The notes under the pieces: model-generated
What the model was told of the DNA's origin: nothing
Database searches by the model: none
Seen by the model: the letters and a program-made list of their open reading frames with translations, nothing else
Origin: Gp13-AA77 sp036521995
Lineage (GTDB): Bacteria; Acidobacteriota; Terriglobia; UBA7540
DNA: 46,840 nt
Reading direction: 5' to 3'
Assembly: GCA_036521995.1 (NCBI GenBank)
Contig: DATDGR010000088.1
Coordinates: forward strand, 1 to 46,840
In this document: positions 23,901-31,284 of the stretch, one piece after another
How positions within the stretch are numbered: position 1 is the stretch's first letter
Layout: each line of letters opens with the position of its first letter
Made by a program: the position numbers and the translations under genes

Positions 23901-24352
23901 TTCAGCGGCAGGTCGACGATCTCCTGCTGGTGGACAGTCTCGCCCAAATCGTTGGTGGTCTGCACCAAGGCGGCGTCAGCCTTCACCTCCACCGTTTGCT
24001 GCGCCGCACCCACCGCCAGGCGCACCGGAACCACTGCCACCTCGTTCACGCTGAGATTGATACCCTCCTGAACGTATTTCTTGAATCCGGGCGCCGTGGC
24101 TTCCACGCGATAATGCCCGATGGGCAAAAGAACCAGCAGGTAATTTCCCTCTAGGTCGGACTGTGTCTGGCGTTCGAGTCCGGTCTCTGCCTGAATCGCC
24201 AAAACCTGAGCCTGCCTGACGTTGGCACCGCTTGGGTCGGTCACGGTTCCTCGAATGGTAGCACGTTGCTGGGCGTGAAGGACTCCGCCGGCCAGTGAGG
24301 CCAGCGGCACAATCAGGACTACTCGTCTGAAAGAGGCGATGCGGTCGCGCAT
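20990..24352 (-). CDS. TonB-dependent receptor, Oar-like, with carboxypeptidase regulatory-like N-terminal domain
   Basis: The start is ATG 24352, with AAGGAG five bases upstream; this yields 1120 residues. A signal peptide (VVLIVPLASLAGGVLHAQQ) is followed by a carboxypeptidase-regulatory-like beta-sandwich (~35-115, ATIRGTVTDPSGANVRQ), a plug domain (~125-250, with IVDLPLNGRNFSQL) and a ~850-residue outer-membrane beta-barrel ending in aromatic residues (FQFALKFLF). Such Oar-like proteins are extremely expanded in Acidobacteria and are thought to take up oligosaccharides or other large substrates, powered by TonB. The substrate is unknown. A promoter at 24574-24602 and a ~215-nt structured leader precede it. 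Confidence 0.9.
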   Translation of the reverse strand: MRDRIASFRRVVLIVPLASLAGGVLHAQQRATIRGTVTDPSGANVRQAQVLAIQAETGLERQTQSDLEGNYLLVLLPIGHYRVEATAPGFKKYVQEGINLSVNEVAVVPVRLAVGAAQQTVEVKADAALVQTTNDLGETVHQQEIVDLPLNGRNFSQLGLLLPGTAPLPQGLQIAGGSLRAGQSYAVNGQRPESNQFLVDGAENYNSVNAGFVLKPPPDAIAEFRILTNTASAEFGHNSGSNTSIVTRSGSNQFHGDVYDFLRNDVLDARNFFSVNTDPLKQNQFGGTVGGPIRRDKTFFFAYYEGFRNRQGETLLTTVPTVAERQGDFSALCSTYTPQGFCADPNGTQLVNVFVPPNGQPYPFNKIPADQLNTVSQNLLAFYPLPNSPNYGPNSYATTQILQNDSDQFGVRVDHYLSVRDTLSFHYLFNNGSQLDPLPISGSNVPGFPVGEGYRAQNAALEETHSFSPSIVNVARFSFLRNKFLFGQATNHTPLSSLGFQYSPTLAAQAGPPFIEVGGYASAGNPITGPANSYQNTYSFTDSLSWVRGKHDLKFGGEFQRDQLNTLMGIASNGFFVFAPVPIIGDAFADLLIGQPVVFLQGGGKLPRGLRASNENLYIQDSYKPTSRLTVNVGLRYELPQPYSEINNETALFEPGAQSKVIPSASPGLLYPGDPGVGPGLVQREYRAFAPRAGFAWDPTGSGRSVVRAAYGIFYDPYYNGEGGPLQTPESAPPWFKTIQESFPPNFANPLPPGPDPFAPVFNGAQTLTLLTLDPNLRLPYAQDWNFTVQRSFGASWLLELGYVGTKGTKLPRFIESNPATLCSTLPISEQSDCIAGEQQNVNLYRPYSGCTPADPTNCFYGSIGLIAGIANSNYNALQASLRKRLSYGLAFLASYTYSKTLDDVSSFNMSGSAPQLVAGENDLAQNPWDLEAEYGRSLFDARHRFVFSYEWQLPFWKDAQNWYQHAFGNWQLNGIFSASTGTPFTVYDSSDPSLQGQSPEISGFVGDRPNLVANPNDGPKTAGEWFNTQAFQRVTQLGTFGNAGRNVVQAAGLAQWDFALFKGFRLGESKSLQFRAEAFNILNRVNFAVPNDDISSPTFGQVQSALPPRQFQFALKFLF

Positions 24353-24573
24353 GAAGGCTCCTTGATGAGGGTAGGACCGAGCCCAGGGCGATGGCGTATA
24401 GGGTGTGCTGTCCGCACTCGGCACTTACCTTCAGGTAACAGGCAAGCTCGCGCCTTCGGGGATGACTTGTCTTTCCCGGGTGTTCGCGAGCTACTTCTCA
24501 GTAAGGGTCTGCGCCGCGGGCTCACGGCCGTCCGCGGCGCACAAGATGCAGACACAACACGCGACGAGTCGTG
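24353..24573 (-). promoter_or_regulatory. Structured 5' leader of the TonB-dependent receptor, with operator-like palindrome
   Basis: Downstream of the minus-strand promoter, about 215 nt precede the start codon. They can form a 9-bp GC hairpin (24511-24519 with 24532-24540, GCGCCGCGG/CCGCGGCGC) and a 7-bp stem enclosing ~32 nt (24446-24452 with 24485-24491, GCTCGCG/CGCGAGC). TTACCTTCAGGTAA (24425-24438) is a perfect inverted repeat with a 4-nt centre, a form typical of regulator operators. I could not match the RNA to a known riboswitch class. Confidence 0.45.
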
Positions 24574-24602
24574 AGCATAGGCGCGGGCGGAACGACCGTC
24601 AA
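24574..24602 (-). promoter_or_regulatory. Promoter of the TonB-dependent receptor gene
   Basis: On the minus strand TTGACG (24602-24597) is followed after exactly 17 bp by TATGCT (24579-24574). Both boxes are close to the sigma-70 consensus. The next start codon on this strand is that of the receptor at 24352. Confidence 0.65.
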
Positions 24603-24707
24603 TAATCCCATCCGACTAAACTGCGGCGATAATTCAGCTAGTCGAGCAAAGCTCAGTAACTATCTGCAAGAAGGCGGGTTGCTTGAATTTGCCGATGATG
24701 TTACAGA

Positions 24708-24736
24708 TTGACCGTGGTGTAATCCTGGGCTAAGGT
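24708..24736 (+). promoter_or_regulatory. Weak promoter upstream of the CRTAC1-like gene
   Basis: TTGACC (24708-24713), 17 bp, then TAAGGT (24731-24736). If used, the transcript would start about 8 bases before ATG 24751, nearly leaderless. The -10 is poor, so this is tentative. Confidence 0.35.
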
Positions 24737-24750
24737 TGTACCGACTCCCC

Positions 24751-26514
24751 ATGAACCGGCGTGATCTCATCAAGGTGCTTGCGGGTGCCGGCGTCACCGC
24801 GGCGGGCGCTGGCGCCCTTTACTATCGCCACGTCGCGGCGGAGACATCCTTGGGAAATAACCCCGGTGTGCCAAAGATTCCGCCGCGGGGCGCGGCAGAC
24901 GGGATGGTTCAGCTCACCGACATCACGGAGCAGGCCGCCATCACCTTTCGCCATAACAGCGGCGCCTTCGGGCAGAAGTTCCTCCCGGAAACACTGGGCT
25001 CGGGCTGCGCCTTTCTTGACTACGATGGCGACGGCTGGCTCGATCTGCTGCTCCTCAACGGCATGGATTGGCCGGGGCATCCGCGCGAGCGCACGACCAT
25101 GAAACTCTATCGCAACAATCGCAACGGAACCTTTGCGGACGTGACAGCAGCCGCCGGCCTGGACCTGGAGATGTATGGTATTGGCCTGGCCGTGGGCGAC
25201 TACGACAACGACGGTCACGCGGACCTTTTCGTTACGTGCTACGGCCAGTGCCGACTTTTTCACAATAGCGGCAACGGAAACTTTACTGAAGTCACGAAGG
25301 CCGCCGGACTCGTAGGCTACAGCAGTCTGAGCACGTCTGCGATGTGGTTTGACTACGATCGCGACGGTTATCTCGACCTGCTCGTCGCCAACTACGTGCG
25401 CTGGTCGCCCGAAACGGATATCTACTGCAGCCTCGACGGGCATTCGAAATCCTACTGCACGCCCGAAGCTTATCCGGGCACCACCTGCTGGCTCTTCCAC
25501 AACCGCGGCGATGGCACTTTTGAGGACGTCACCGGCAAGGCGGGGCTGAACGATCCCACTTCGAAATCGCTGGGCCTGACGCTCATTGATTACGATCAGG
25601 ACGGCTGGCCGGACGTCTTTATCGCTAACGATACGCAACCCAACAAGCTCTATCGCAACAATCACAACGGCACTTTCACCGAAACCGCCGTCGAGGCGGG
25701 AGTGGCGTTCAGCGAGGACGGCCTGGCGCGCGCCGGCATGGGCGCCGACGCGGCCGATTACGACAATTCCGGAGCGCAAAGCCTGGTGGTCACCAACTTC
25801 TCCAACCAGATGATCGCCCTCTACCGCAACGAAGGCCACGGTTTCTTCGTGGACCAGGCGCCGCAGTCATCGGTAGGCCGCTCCAGCCGCCTGACGCTCG
25901 GCTTTGGCTGCTTTTTCTTCGACGTGGACCTCGACGGCCTGCTCGACCTGCTGGTGGCCAATGGCCATATCGACCAGGCCATCACCCAGGTGGAGTCCTC
26001 TATCCACTACGCCGAGCCGCCGCACCTGTTTCACAACGAAGGCCAGGGCAAATTCCGAGAGATCACCTCGCAGGTGGGCGGGTCCTTCGCCGCACCCAAG
26101 GTGGCGCGGGGCGCGGCCTATGGGGACTTCGATAACGATGGGGATCTCGACATCCTGCTCACCACTAACAACGGTCCGGCCTACCTCTACCGCAACGACT
26201 GTGCGAATCAGAGCATCCGCTTTCGAACGGTCGGCACGCGCTCGAACCGCGACGGCATCGGTACCAACGTCCGTATCTGGACGCCGGAGGGCCGGCGCTG
26301 GCTCACGGTCAAGAGCGGCTCCAGCTACCTATCGGAGTCCGAACGGACGGTCACGTTCGGGTTGGGCGCACTTGACGCGATTGACCGGGCTGCATTTGAA
26401 TGGCCGAGCGGTCTGAAGCAGGAACTGGGCCGGCTCGAAGCCGGGCGCACCTACGTGGTGGAGGAGGGCAACGGGATCGTGGGGGACGCGCCATTTCAGG
26501 TCCGGCAGGGGTGA
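24751..26514 (+). CDS. Tat-exported CRTAC1 / ASPIC-UnbV FG-GAP repeat protein
   Basis: I start at ATG 24751 (587 residues) because the sequence opens with a twin-arginine signal, NRRDLIKVLAGAGVTAAGA. At least six FG-GAP/VCBS-type calcium-binding loops follow, such as DYDGDGWLDLLLLNG, DYDNDGHADLFV, DYDRDGYLDLLVANY, DYDQDGWPDVFIAND, DVDLDGLLDLLVANGH and DFDNDGDLDILLT. They form a beta-propeller. The C-terminus is an ASPIC/UnbV domain (FEWPSGLKQELGRLEAGRTY). The family includes CRTAC1-like secreted proteins, numerous in Acidobacteria and Planctomycetes. Function is not settled; binding of polysaccharide or matrix is a common proposal. It is divergent from the TonB receptor and may share its control region. 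Confidence 0.9.
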   Translation: MNRRDLIKVLAGAGVTAAGAGALYYRHVAAETSLGNNPGVPKIPPRGAADGMVQLTDITEQAAITFRHNSGAFGQKFLPETLGSGCAFLDYDGDGWLDLLLLNGMDWPGHPRERTTMKLYRNNRNGTFADVTAAAGLDLEMYGIGLAVGDYDNDGHADLFVTCYGQCRLFHNSGNGNFTEVTKAAGLVGYSSLSTSAMWFDYDRDGYLDLLVANYVRWSPETDIYCSLDGHSKSYCTPEAYPGTTCWLFHNRGDGTFEDVTGKAGLNDPTSKSLGLTLIDYDQDGWPDVFIANDTQPNKLYRNNHNGTFTETAVEAGVAFSEDGLARAGMGADAADYDNSGAQSLVVTNFSNQMIALYRNEGHGFFVDQAPQSSVGRSSRLTLGFGCFFFDVDLDGLLDLLVANGHIDQAITQVESSIHYAEPPHLFHNEGQGKFREITSQVGGSFAAPKVARGAAYGDFDNDGDLDILLTTNNGPAYLYRNDCANQSIRFRTVGTRSNRDGIGTNVRIWTPEGRRWLTVKSGSSYLSESERTVTFGLGALDAIDRAAFEWPSGLKQELGRLEAGRTYVVEEGNGIVGDAPFQVRQG

Positions 26515-26575
26515 GGCAGCCTTCGGTAATGGCCCTCGACGGATGAGTAACCCAAGAATACGCGGCGGAATTCGC

Positions 26576-26607
26576 TTGACCGCGTTCCGAGGCCCGTGTG
26601 CTATACA
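26576..26607 (+). promoter_or_regulatory. Possible extended -10 promoter upstream of the repeat array
   Basis: TGCTATACA contains an extended -10 (TATACA at 26602-26607). TTGACC lies at 26576-26581 with a wide 20-bp spacer. A transcript from here would run through the tandem array and could supply the histidine kinase gene with a ~400-nt leader. A 27-codon frame starts at ATG 26616 and ends exactly where the array begins, but it has no good ribosome-binding site. Confidence 0.35.
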
Positions 26608-26697
26608 GTAACAGGATGCGGCGGCTTACGTATGAGGCGCTTGGGTGCCACGACTCTCGGCCCAAGCTCAAAAGGAGCCCCCAGCTGGAGGGAACCT

Positions 26698-26990
26698 GAA
26701 ACGAACTGGCCAACGTATTCTTCTGATTGTAAGGGAGATAGGTCTAATTTACCGAAACGAACTGGCCGATGTAAGCCTATGACGGGAAAAGAGATAAGAC
26801 CAATTTTGCGGGAAACATTCGTTCGCAGGGGGCTCGGCCGGTCACTGAGAGGGGTTCAAGGCGTAGTGGCAGACCTCAAAACGAGCTTTTCAGTCTATGG
26901 CACTCATTCTAATGGATATAGGCTATGTTGACGAAACGAACCTCAAAACTAAGCCTATGATGAGCAAAGAGATAGCCCACTTGGAACCCG
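26698..26990 (+). repeat. Degenerate tandem array of ~56-bp units beginning GAAACGAAC
   Basis: GAAACGAACTGGCC occurs at 26698-26711 and again at 26754-26767 (period 56). Related starts are GAAACATTCG (26812), AAAACGAGC (26878) and GAAACGAAC (26933-26941). Units 2 and 5 share TAAGCCTATGA and AAAGAGATA; unit 1 shows GGGAGATAGG and unit 4 GATATAGGCTATG in the corresponding place. The array is AT-richer than its neighbours and non-coding on both strands as far as I can see. It ends ~40 bp before the histidine kinase start. It is not a CRISPR: units differ throughout and are not separated by unique spacers of fixed length. Confidence 0.6.
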
Positions 26991-27032
26991 GAAGGGCCGA
27001 AGCGCTGGTACTGAACTAGAGCGAGCCACGAA

Positions 27033-28448
27033 TTGGACGACGGCACTATTTCGCAACCCGGCGGGCTGCACCCGATTCCGCCCCCTACCGCCAGGCTCGG
27101 GGTCGGGCTTTGCGTGATCCTCTCCGCTTTCGTGGTGTTTGCCATTTATGCCACCCACCAGATTCGCTGGCTGGAGGATTTCCAGACCCATGTGGTTCAG
27201 CGCAACCGTAAGGCATCGCTGCAACTGCTCCGCCTCCAGAACGATGCTTCGCTCATCGCTCTTTCGCTTCGCGATATGACCCTGGGCGCGACCGCCTATC
27301 CGGTGCGCGAATGGAAGCCGGAGATGGCCCGCCTCAGGTCTGACATGGAGGACGCTCTCCGGCGCGAGGGCGAGTATGCCGTCAACACGCCGGCGGCGGA
27401 TGAAAAGCGCGCGCAATTGCGGATCGCACTGCAGCAATTTGGCGCCGCCGCCGATCAGGTGTTTAGCCTGGCCTCGAGCGGGGAAGAAACCAGGGTGCGG
27501 GAAGCTGCCCATGCCGAGCTCGAACCCCGGCGCGTGCAGATCTCTGAGGTCGTGGCCGAACTGCTGAGGCTTAACGACCAGGCCCAGGACGAAGCCGCCG
27601 GGCGCATCAGCGAAGTCTACAGCCGCGTGAAGACGGACCTGCTGGCGCTCACCGGATTGCTGCTTCTTCTGGCGCTCGGCACCGGGATCTACACCTTCCG
27701 GGCCAACCGCAAAACGTTTGACCGGCTGCGGCACCTGACTGAACAGCTCCGGCTACAGTCCGGACAGCTCCGCAAGCTCTCCTGGAAGCTGATCGATGTG
27801 CAGGAGGCCACGCTGCGTCAGGTCTCGCGCGACCTCCACGATGAGTTCGGCCAGATTCTGACGGGTATCGGGCTCATGCTGCGGCGCGTTGGCCAGAAAG
27901 AGATCACGGCCCCGACCGATCCCGCCCTGGTGAGCGAGCTCGAGGCTGTGAAGCAGGTGGTCGAAGACACGCTGCAGAAGGTGCGCGACCAGTCGCAGAT
28001 GTTCCGGCCGGCCGTGCTCGATGATTTCGGATTGGAGCAGACCCTGGAGTGGTTGGCGGGGGTTTTCGAAAAGCAATCCGGGATGCCCGTTCATTTCCAT
28101 TCCGAAGGAATCGAGAGCTCGCTCGCGCCCGAGGACTCGATCCACGTCTACCGCATCGTGCAGGAGGCCCTGAGCAATGCCGCCCGCCACTCGCAGGCGA
28201 GACAGGTATGGATCAACGTCGAGGAGCAGGACGGGGAGTTACGGCTTGACATCCGCGACGACGGCACCGGCTTCGAGTCGGCGGCCGCGCAGGGTGAAGG
28301 GCTTGGCCTGATGGGCATGCGCGAGCGGGCCGAACACCTGCGGGGAACTTTCAGCCTGCGCTCGACGCCCGGTCAGGGCACGGCCATTGACGTCCGCGTG
28401 CCCTTCCACGCCAAGCCTTTACCACGGGTCGTCGAAAGGGTAATGTAA
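27033..28448 (+). CDS. Sensor histidine kinase, NarL-type (HisKA_3)
   Basis: The 471-residue protein starts at TTG 27033. It has a first membrane helix (LGVGLCVILSAFVVFAIYA, ~residues 22-42), a periplasmic helical region of ~160 residues resembling four-helix-bundle sensors such as CHASE3, and a second helix (LLALTGLLLLLALGTGIYTF, ~205-225). A HisKA_3 dimerisation domain follows, with the phospho-acceptor His269 in SRDLHDEFGQILTGIGL. The ATPase domain has IVQEALSNAARHSQA (N box), DIRDDGTGFE (G1) and GLGLMGMRERAEHLRG (G2). It phosphorylates the response regulator encoded 8 bp downstream. The input signal is unknown. The upstream region holds the tandem repeat array. Confidence 0.92.
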   Translation: MDDGTISQPGGLHPIPPPTARLGVGLCVILSAFVVFAIYATHQIRWLEDFQTHVVQRNRKASLQLLRLQNDASLIALSLRDMTLGATAYPVREWKPEMARLRSDMEDALRREGEYAVNTPAADEKRAQLRIALQQFGAAADQVFSLASSGEETRVREAAHAELEPRRVQISEVVAELLRLNDQAQDEAAGRISEVYSRVKTDLLALTGLLLLLALGTGIYTFRANRKTFDRLRHLTEQLRLQSGQLRKLSWKLIDVQEATLRQVSRDLHDEFGQILTGIGLMLRRVGQKEITAPTDPALVSELEAVKQVVEDTLQKVRDQSQMFRPAVLDDFGLEQTLEWLAGVFEKQSGMPVHFHSEGIESSLAPEDSIHVYRIVQEALSNAARHSQARQVWINVEEQDGELRLDIRDDGTGFESAAAQGEGLGLMGMRERAEHLRGTFSLRSTPGQGTAIDVRVPFHAKPLPRVVERVM

Positions 28449-28456
28449 GAGGAGCC

Positions 28457-29128
28457 ATGCCAACCCCATCGTCGGCCAAGCCCATCCGCGTTTTCCTCGC
28501 TGAGGATCATGCGCTGGTGCGCCAGGGATTTCGCCGCCTGCTCGAAGATGACCCCCGCCTGGCCGTGGTGGGCGAGGCCAGTACGGGCATGGCCGCCGTG
28601 ACGCAGTGTGCCGAGCTCAGACCCGACGTGGTGGTGATGGATGTCTCCATGCCCGAGCTGGGCGGCCTCGAGGCGGCGGCGGAGATCCTCAAGGCTAATC
28701 CTGATACCCATATCCTTATCCTCAGCATGTATTCCAATCCCGCCTATGTGAAGAAGGCTTTTGACGTCGGAGCCAAAGGCTACATTTTGAAGGATGCCCT
28801 GGACGTCGACCTGGCCCAGGCCATCATCGTGCTAGCCCAGGGCGGAGCCTACATGAGTCCGGCCATTTCCAACTTGATGATCGACAACCTGAAGACAGGC
28901 AATCTTCAGGCCGGTACGGACGCTTACGACACCCTCACTTTGCGCGAGAAGGAAGTGCTGCAGCTCATCGCTCAGGGCAAGTCGAACAAAGAGATTGCCA
29001 CCCTGCTCGGCATCAGCCCCAACACCGTGGCCGTGCATCGCGCCCACGTCATGGAACGGCTCGGAATGCACCGTACGGCCGAATTGGTGCTCTACGCAGT
29101 CGGGAAGGGTCTGGTCCAAACGAAGTAA
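28457..29128 (+). CDS. Response regulator, NarL/FixJ (LuxR) family
   Basis: The 223-residue protein has a receiver domain (VFLAEDHALVRQGFRRLLED; phosphorylation Asp62 in VVVMDVSMPELGG; the conserved Lys in KGYILKDA). A flexible linker leads to a LuxR-type helix-turn-helix (LTLREKEVLQLIAQGKSNKE and LGISPNTVAVHRAHVMERL). By family it is activated by the neighbouring HisKA_3 kinase and binds DNA as a dimer. Target promoters are unknown; the upstream repeat array is one candidate for autoregulatory binding, which is inference only. A GC-rich hairpin after the stop probably ends the transcript. Confidence 0.93.
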   Translation: MPTPSSAKPIRVFLAEDHALVRQGFRRLLEDDPRLAVVGEASTGMAAVTQCAELRPDVVVMDVSMPELGGLEAAAEILKANPDTHILILSMYSNPAYVKKAFDVGAKGYILKDALDVDLAQAIIVLAQGGAYMSPAISNLMIDNLKTGNLQAGTDAYDTLTLREKEVLQLIAQGKSNKEIATLLGISPNTVAVHRAHVMERLGMHRTAELVLYAVGKGLVQTK

Positions 29129-29143
29129 CGGCCGGGAAAGGGC

Positions 29144-29174
29144 CCGGCCTCCCGGCAGGAAGGGAGGCCGGTTC
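29144..29174. terminator. Hairpin between response regulator and homoserine kinase genes
   Basis: CCGGCCTCCC (29144-29153) and GGGAGGCCGG (29162-29171) form a perfect 10-bp stem around an 8-nt loop, followed by TTCT. It lies between two convergent genes and probably ends both transcripts. The T-tract is weak. Confidence 0.6.
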
Positions 29175-29194
29175 TGGGTAGAAGCTCTTCGAGG

Positions 29195-30031
29195 CTAGAC
29201 AGGGAGCGATGGGTGTCCGGGCATGTCGAGTCCCACCAGAGGCGCCAGCCGGACCTCAGTTCCGCCAGCATTCATATCGCGGGCGCCTGCGGCGGCCGGC
29301 CTGAATCGCGCCACCTTCGACGCGATGCCGTGCGAAGCCAGGGATTCGCACGCCGCCTTGGCTGCGGACTCGGGATCATCACCGTGCGCCAGGATACCGA
29401 TCGAAGGTCCGGATCCGCACACAAAAACCGCCTCCGTACCGGAAGTACGGATGCGCAGGACCTCGTCAAGACCGGGCACGGTGTCTATGGAGCTGCCGTG
29501 ACCGCTGATCTCGGGAATGATCACTCTCAGCACGAGGTCAGCCGGAACAACGGTAGAGCGATAGACCTGCGAAGGCCCTTCCTGAAAACGGGCTACGAAG
29601 CCGCCGAGCCAGGCTGCGCGCAGGTTGTCGCCGCGAGGCTCGAGCGTGCCGGCGAGTTCAAACAAGGATTTTTCTCCCAGGTTAAGCCGGTAGAGACGAT
29701 CCGCCGCGAGCAGCCCGGCCCACACCGCGGCGGTACTCGACCCGAGACCCACACCGACCGGCACGGAGCCGTACATTTCGAAATCAACCCCCAGAAAGGG
29801 CAAGCCTCTGGATTCGAGAGCTGCCCGCATCGCTCGCACGGCCAGGTTGCTGGAGTCTCTCGGTACGCGTTCCCCATTTTCACCAAAATAGCGGACGCCG
29901 ACATGGCCATCGCGGCGTGTGCTGGCGCGCGCGTTCAGGAAAGCGTCGAGCGCCAAGGCGGCACAGCCGGCCGCGCCTCCGAAGTTACCCACGGTTGCAG
30001 GGACACGTATTAACACAGACCTGTCCATCAT
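29195..30031 (-). CDS. thrB: Homoserine kinase (GHMP kinase family)
   Basis: Homoserine kinase phosphorylates homoserine with ATP in threonine synthesis. I start at ATG 30031, with GGGAGG ~9 nt upstream, giving 278 residues. The opening VLIRVPATVGNFGGAAGCAA matches the ThrB N-terminal VPATSANLGPGFD-type signature, here as GNFGGAAGC. The GHMP motif SVPVGVGLGSSTAAV is at residues 89-103, and DNLRAAWLGGFV matches the ThrB core. A C-terminal GSGPSIGILA fits GHMP motif 3. It lies 127 bp downstream of dapD, another aspartate-family gene. Another GHMP kinase is possible but less likely. Confidence 0.8.
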   Translation of the reverse strand: MMDRSVLIRVPATVGNFGGAAGCAALALDAFLNARASTRRDGHVGVRYFGENGERVPRDSSNLAVRAMRAALESRGLPFLGVDFEMYGSVPVGVGLGSSTAAVWAGLLAADRLYRLNLGEKSLFELAGTLEPRGDNLRAAWLGGFVARFQEGPSQVYRSTVVPADLVLRVIIPEISGHGSSIDTVPGLDEVLRIRTSGTEAVFVCGSGPSIGILAHGDDPESAAKAACESLASHGIASKVARFRPAAAGARDMNAGGTEVRLAPLVGLDMPGHPSLPV

Positions 30032-30158
30032 CTGAGCCCACCTCCCGGGGCCTGTTAGGAGCAAAGACGATAATTCAGTCTTAATGTTAAGGAGGAAGAA
30101 GCAAAAGGTGAAATTCGAAGTTTTTATGAGCGCGATTAGCTTCTCGATGGTCGAGGAT

Positions 30159-31064
30159 TCAGCGAAGAAGCTCTTCCAACCGCGCCGCCACGTCGGTCTT
30201 GTCGTCGCGATACTTCACGATCACGGGCGCATAGAGCGAGAGACCAAAATCGCGCCCTCGCCCCTGGGTCACGGCGCGCGCCCCAGGTACAACCACGGCG
30301 CCGTCCGGAATCCGCAGCGGCCGGTCGCCCTCGGGCCCGGTTTCACGCCGGTAGACAGTGTCGCGAACCAGATCGAACACCGGCGTGGAACCGGTCAAGA
30401 CCGTACCAGCCGCGAGCACCGCCCCGCGGCCCACCACCGTGCCCTCGTAGACACCGCAGTTGCCGCCCACCAGCACCTCGTCCTCGATAATCACTGGCAA
30501 CGCACTCACCGGCTCCAGCACACCGCCAATCTGGGCGGCCGCCGAGATGTGACAGCGCTTGCCGATCTGAGCGCACGAGCCGACCAAGGCGTGAGAGTCG
30601 ATCAGAGTTTCGTCATCCACGTAGGCACCCACATTCACATACATGGGGGGCATACAGATAACCCCGCGGCCGATGTAGCAGGCGTCACGAATGGCGGAGC
30701 CGCCCGGAACGACACGGACGTTACGTTCCGGCGGAATTCTCTGGAGCGGGTAGGTGTGCTTGTCGCGGAACTGGAAGCCCATGTCGTGGGGCAGTTCCGC
30801 GGTCACCGCTGGTCCGTCGGACCGCTGGGCCGGCACGCACAGCCCCATATCGACGATGCGGCCCAGACGAAATCCGAGTAGAATCCCCTGCTTCACCCAG
30901 GCGTTTACACGCCAGCCCATGGACGAATTGGAATCAGGCTCCGCCGCGCGAATGCGTCCCTGGTTCAGGCCCGTCTTGAGATCCGCAAAGGCGGCGGAAC
31001 TCTCCTCTCCCGAGGGCTGATCCGTTCGTGCGCAAAGTTGTTCGATTCGAGCCGGGAGATCCAT
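30159..31064 (-). CDS. dapD: 2,3,4,5-tetrahydropyridine-2,6-dicarboxylate N-succinyltransferase
   Basis: DapD adds succinyl-CoA to tetrahydrodipicolinate in the succinylase branch of lysine/diaminopimelate synthesis. The 301-residue protein has the DapD N-terminal helical domain and a left-handed beta-helix built of hexapeptide repeats. Recognisable segments are GWRVNAWVKQGILLGFRLG, VRVVPGGSAIRDACYIGRGV, MPPMYVNVGAYVDDETLIDS, GSCAQIGKRCHISAAAQIGG and GGNCGVYEGTVVGRGAVL, which match the E. coli DapD architecture with a somewhat longer length (family ~275). It probably forms a transcription unit with thrB. It is divergent from the aldo/keto reductase gene. Confidence 0.93.
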   Translation of the reverse strand: MDLPARIEQLCARTDQPSGEESSAAFADLKTGLNQGRIRAAEPDSNSSMGWRVNAWVKQGILLGFRLGRIVDMGLCVPAQRSDGPAVTAELPHDMGFQFRDKHTYPLQRIPPERNVRVVPGGSAIRDACYIGRGVICMPPMYVNVGAYVDDETLIDSHALVGSCAQIGKRCHISAAAQIGGVLEPVSALPVIIEDEVLVGGNCGVYEGTVVGRGAVLAAGTVLTGSTPVFDLVRDTVYRRETGPEGDRPLRIPDGAVVVPGARAVTQGRGRDFGLSLYAPVIVKYRDDKTDVAARLEELLR

Positions 31065-31166
31065 CGGATGGGTTGGCGCTATCGAAGTCCAGGTGTGATT
31101 CTCTCACAAGCCCGGTGGGGCGGCAATCCTCAGATCGTGCTGTCAGGGTAGCATTGTACGTCCAAG

Positions 31167-31234
31167 CCGGCGTGCCAGGATTGCCGTGCCACGCCGGATT
31201 CTAATTGCGTGGCGCTGGCTCGTGCGTTTATAAC
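31167..31234 (+). promoter_or_regulatory. Promoter of the aldo/keto reductase gene with upstream inverted repeat
   Basis: TTGCGT (31205-31210), an 18-bp spacer and TATAAC (31229-31234) form a fair sigma-70 promoter about 50 bp ahead of ATG 31285. Immediately upstream, CCGGCGTG (31167-31174) and CACGCCGG (31190-31197) form a perfect 8-bp inverted repeat that could be an operator shared with the divergent dapD. Confidence 0.5.
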
Positions 31235-31284
31235 GGATGTGGGTTCTGTGCTCCCTGAGAGGCTGGGTTGCCGAGGCGGAATCG

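Noticed and set aside
24388..24480. Fluoride-riboswitch-like string (GGGCGATGGCG) on the plus strand
   Set aside because: Only the first motif is suggestive, the pairing partners are absent, and no gene follows closely on that strand.
26899..26925. Sigma-54 promoter (TGGCAC string)
   Set aside because: The -12 GC element is missing at the required spacing.
26698..26990. CRISPR array
   Set aside because: The repeated units are degenerate along their length, there are no conserved repeats with unique spacers, and no cas genes are near.
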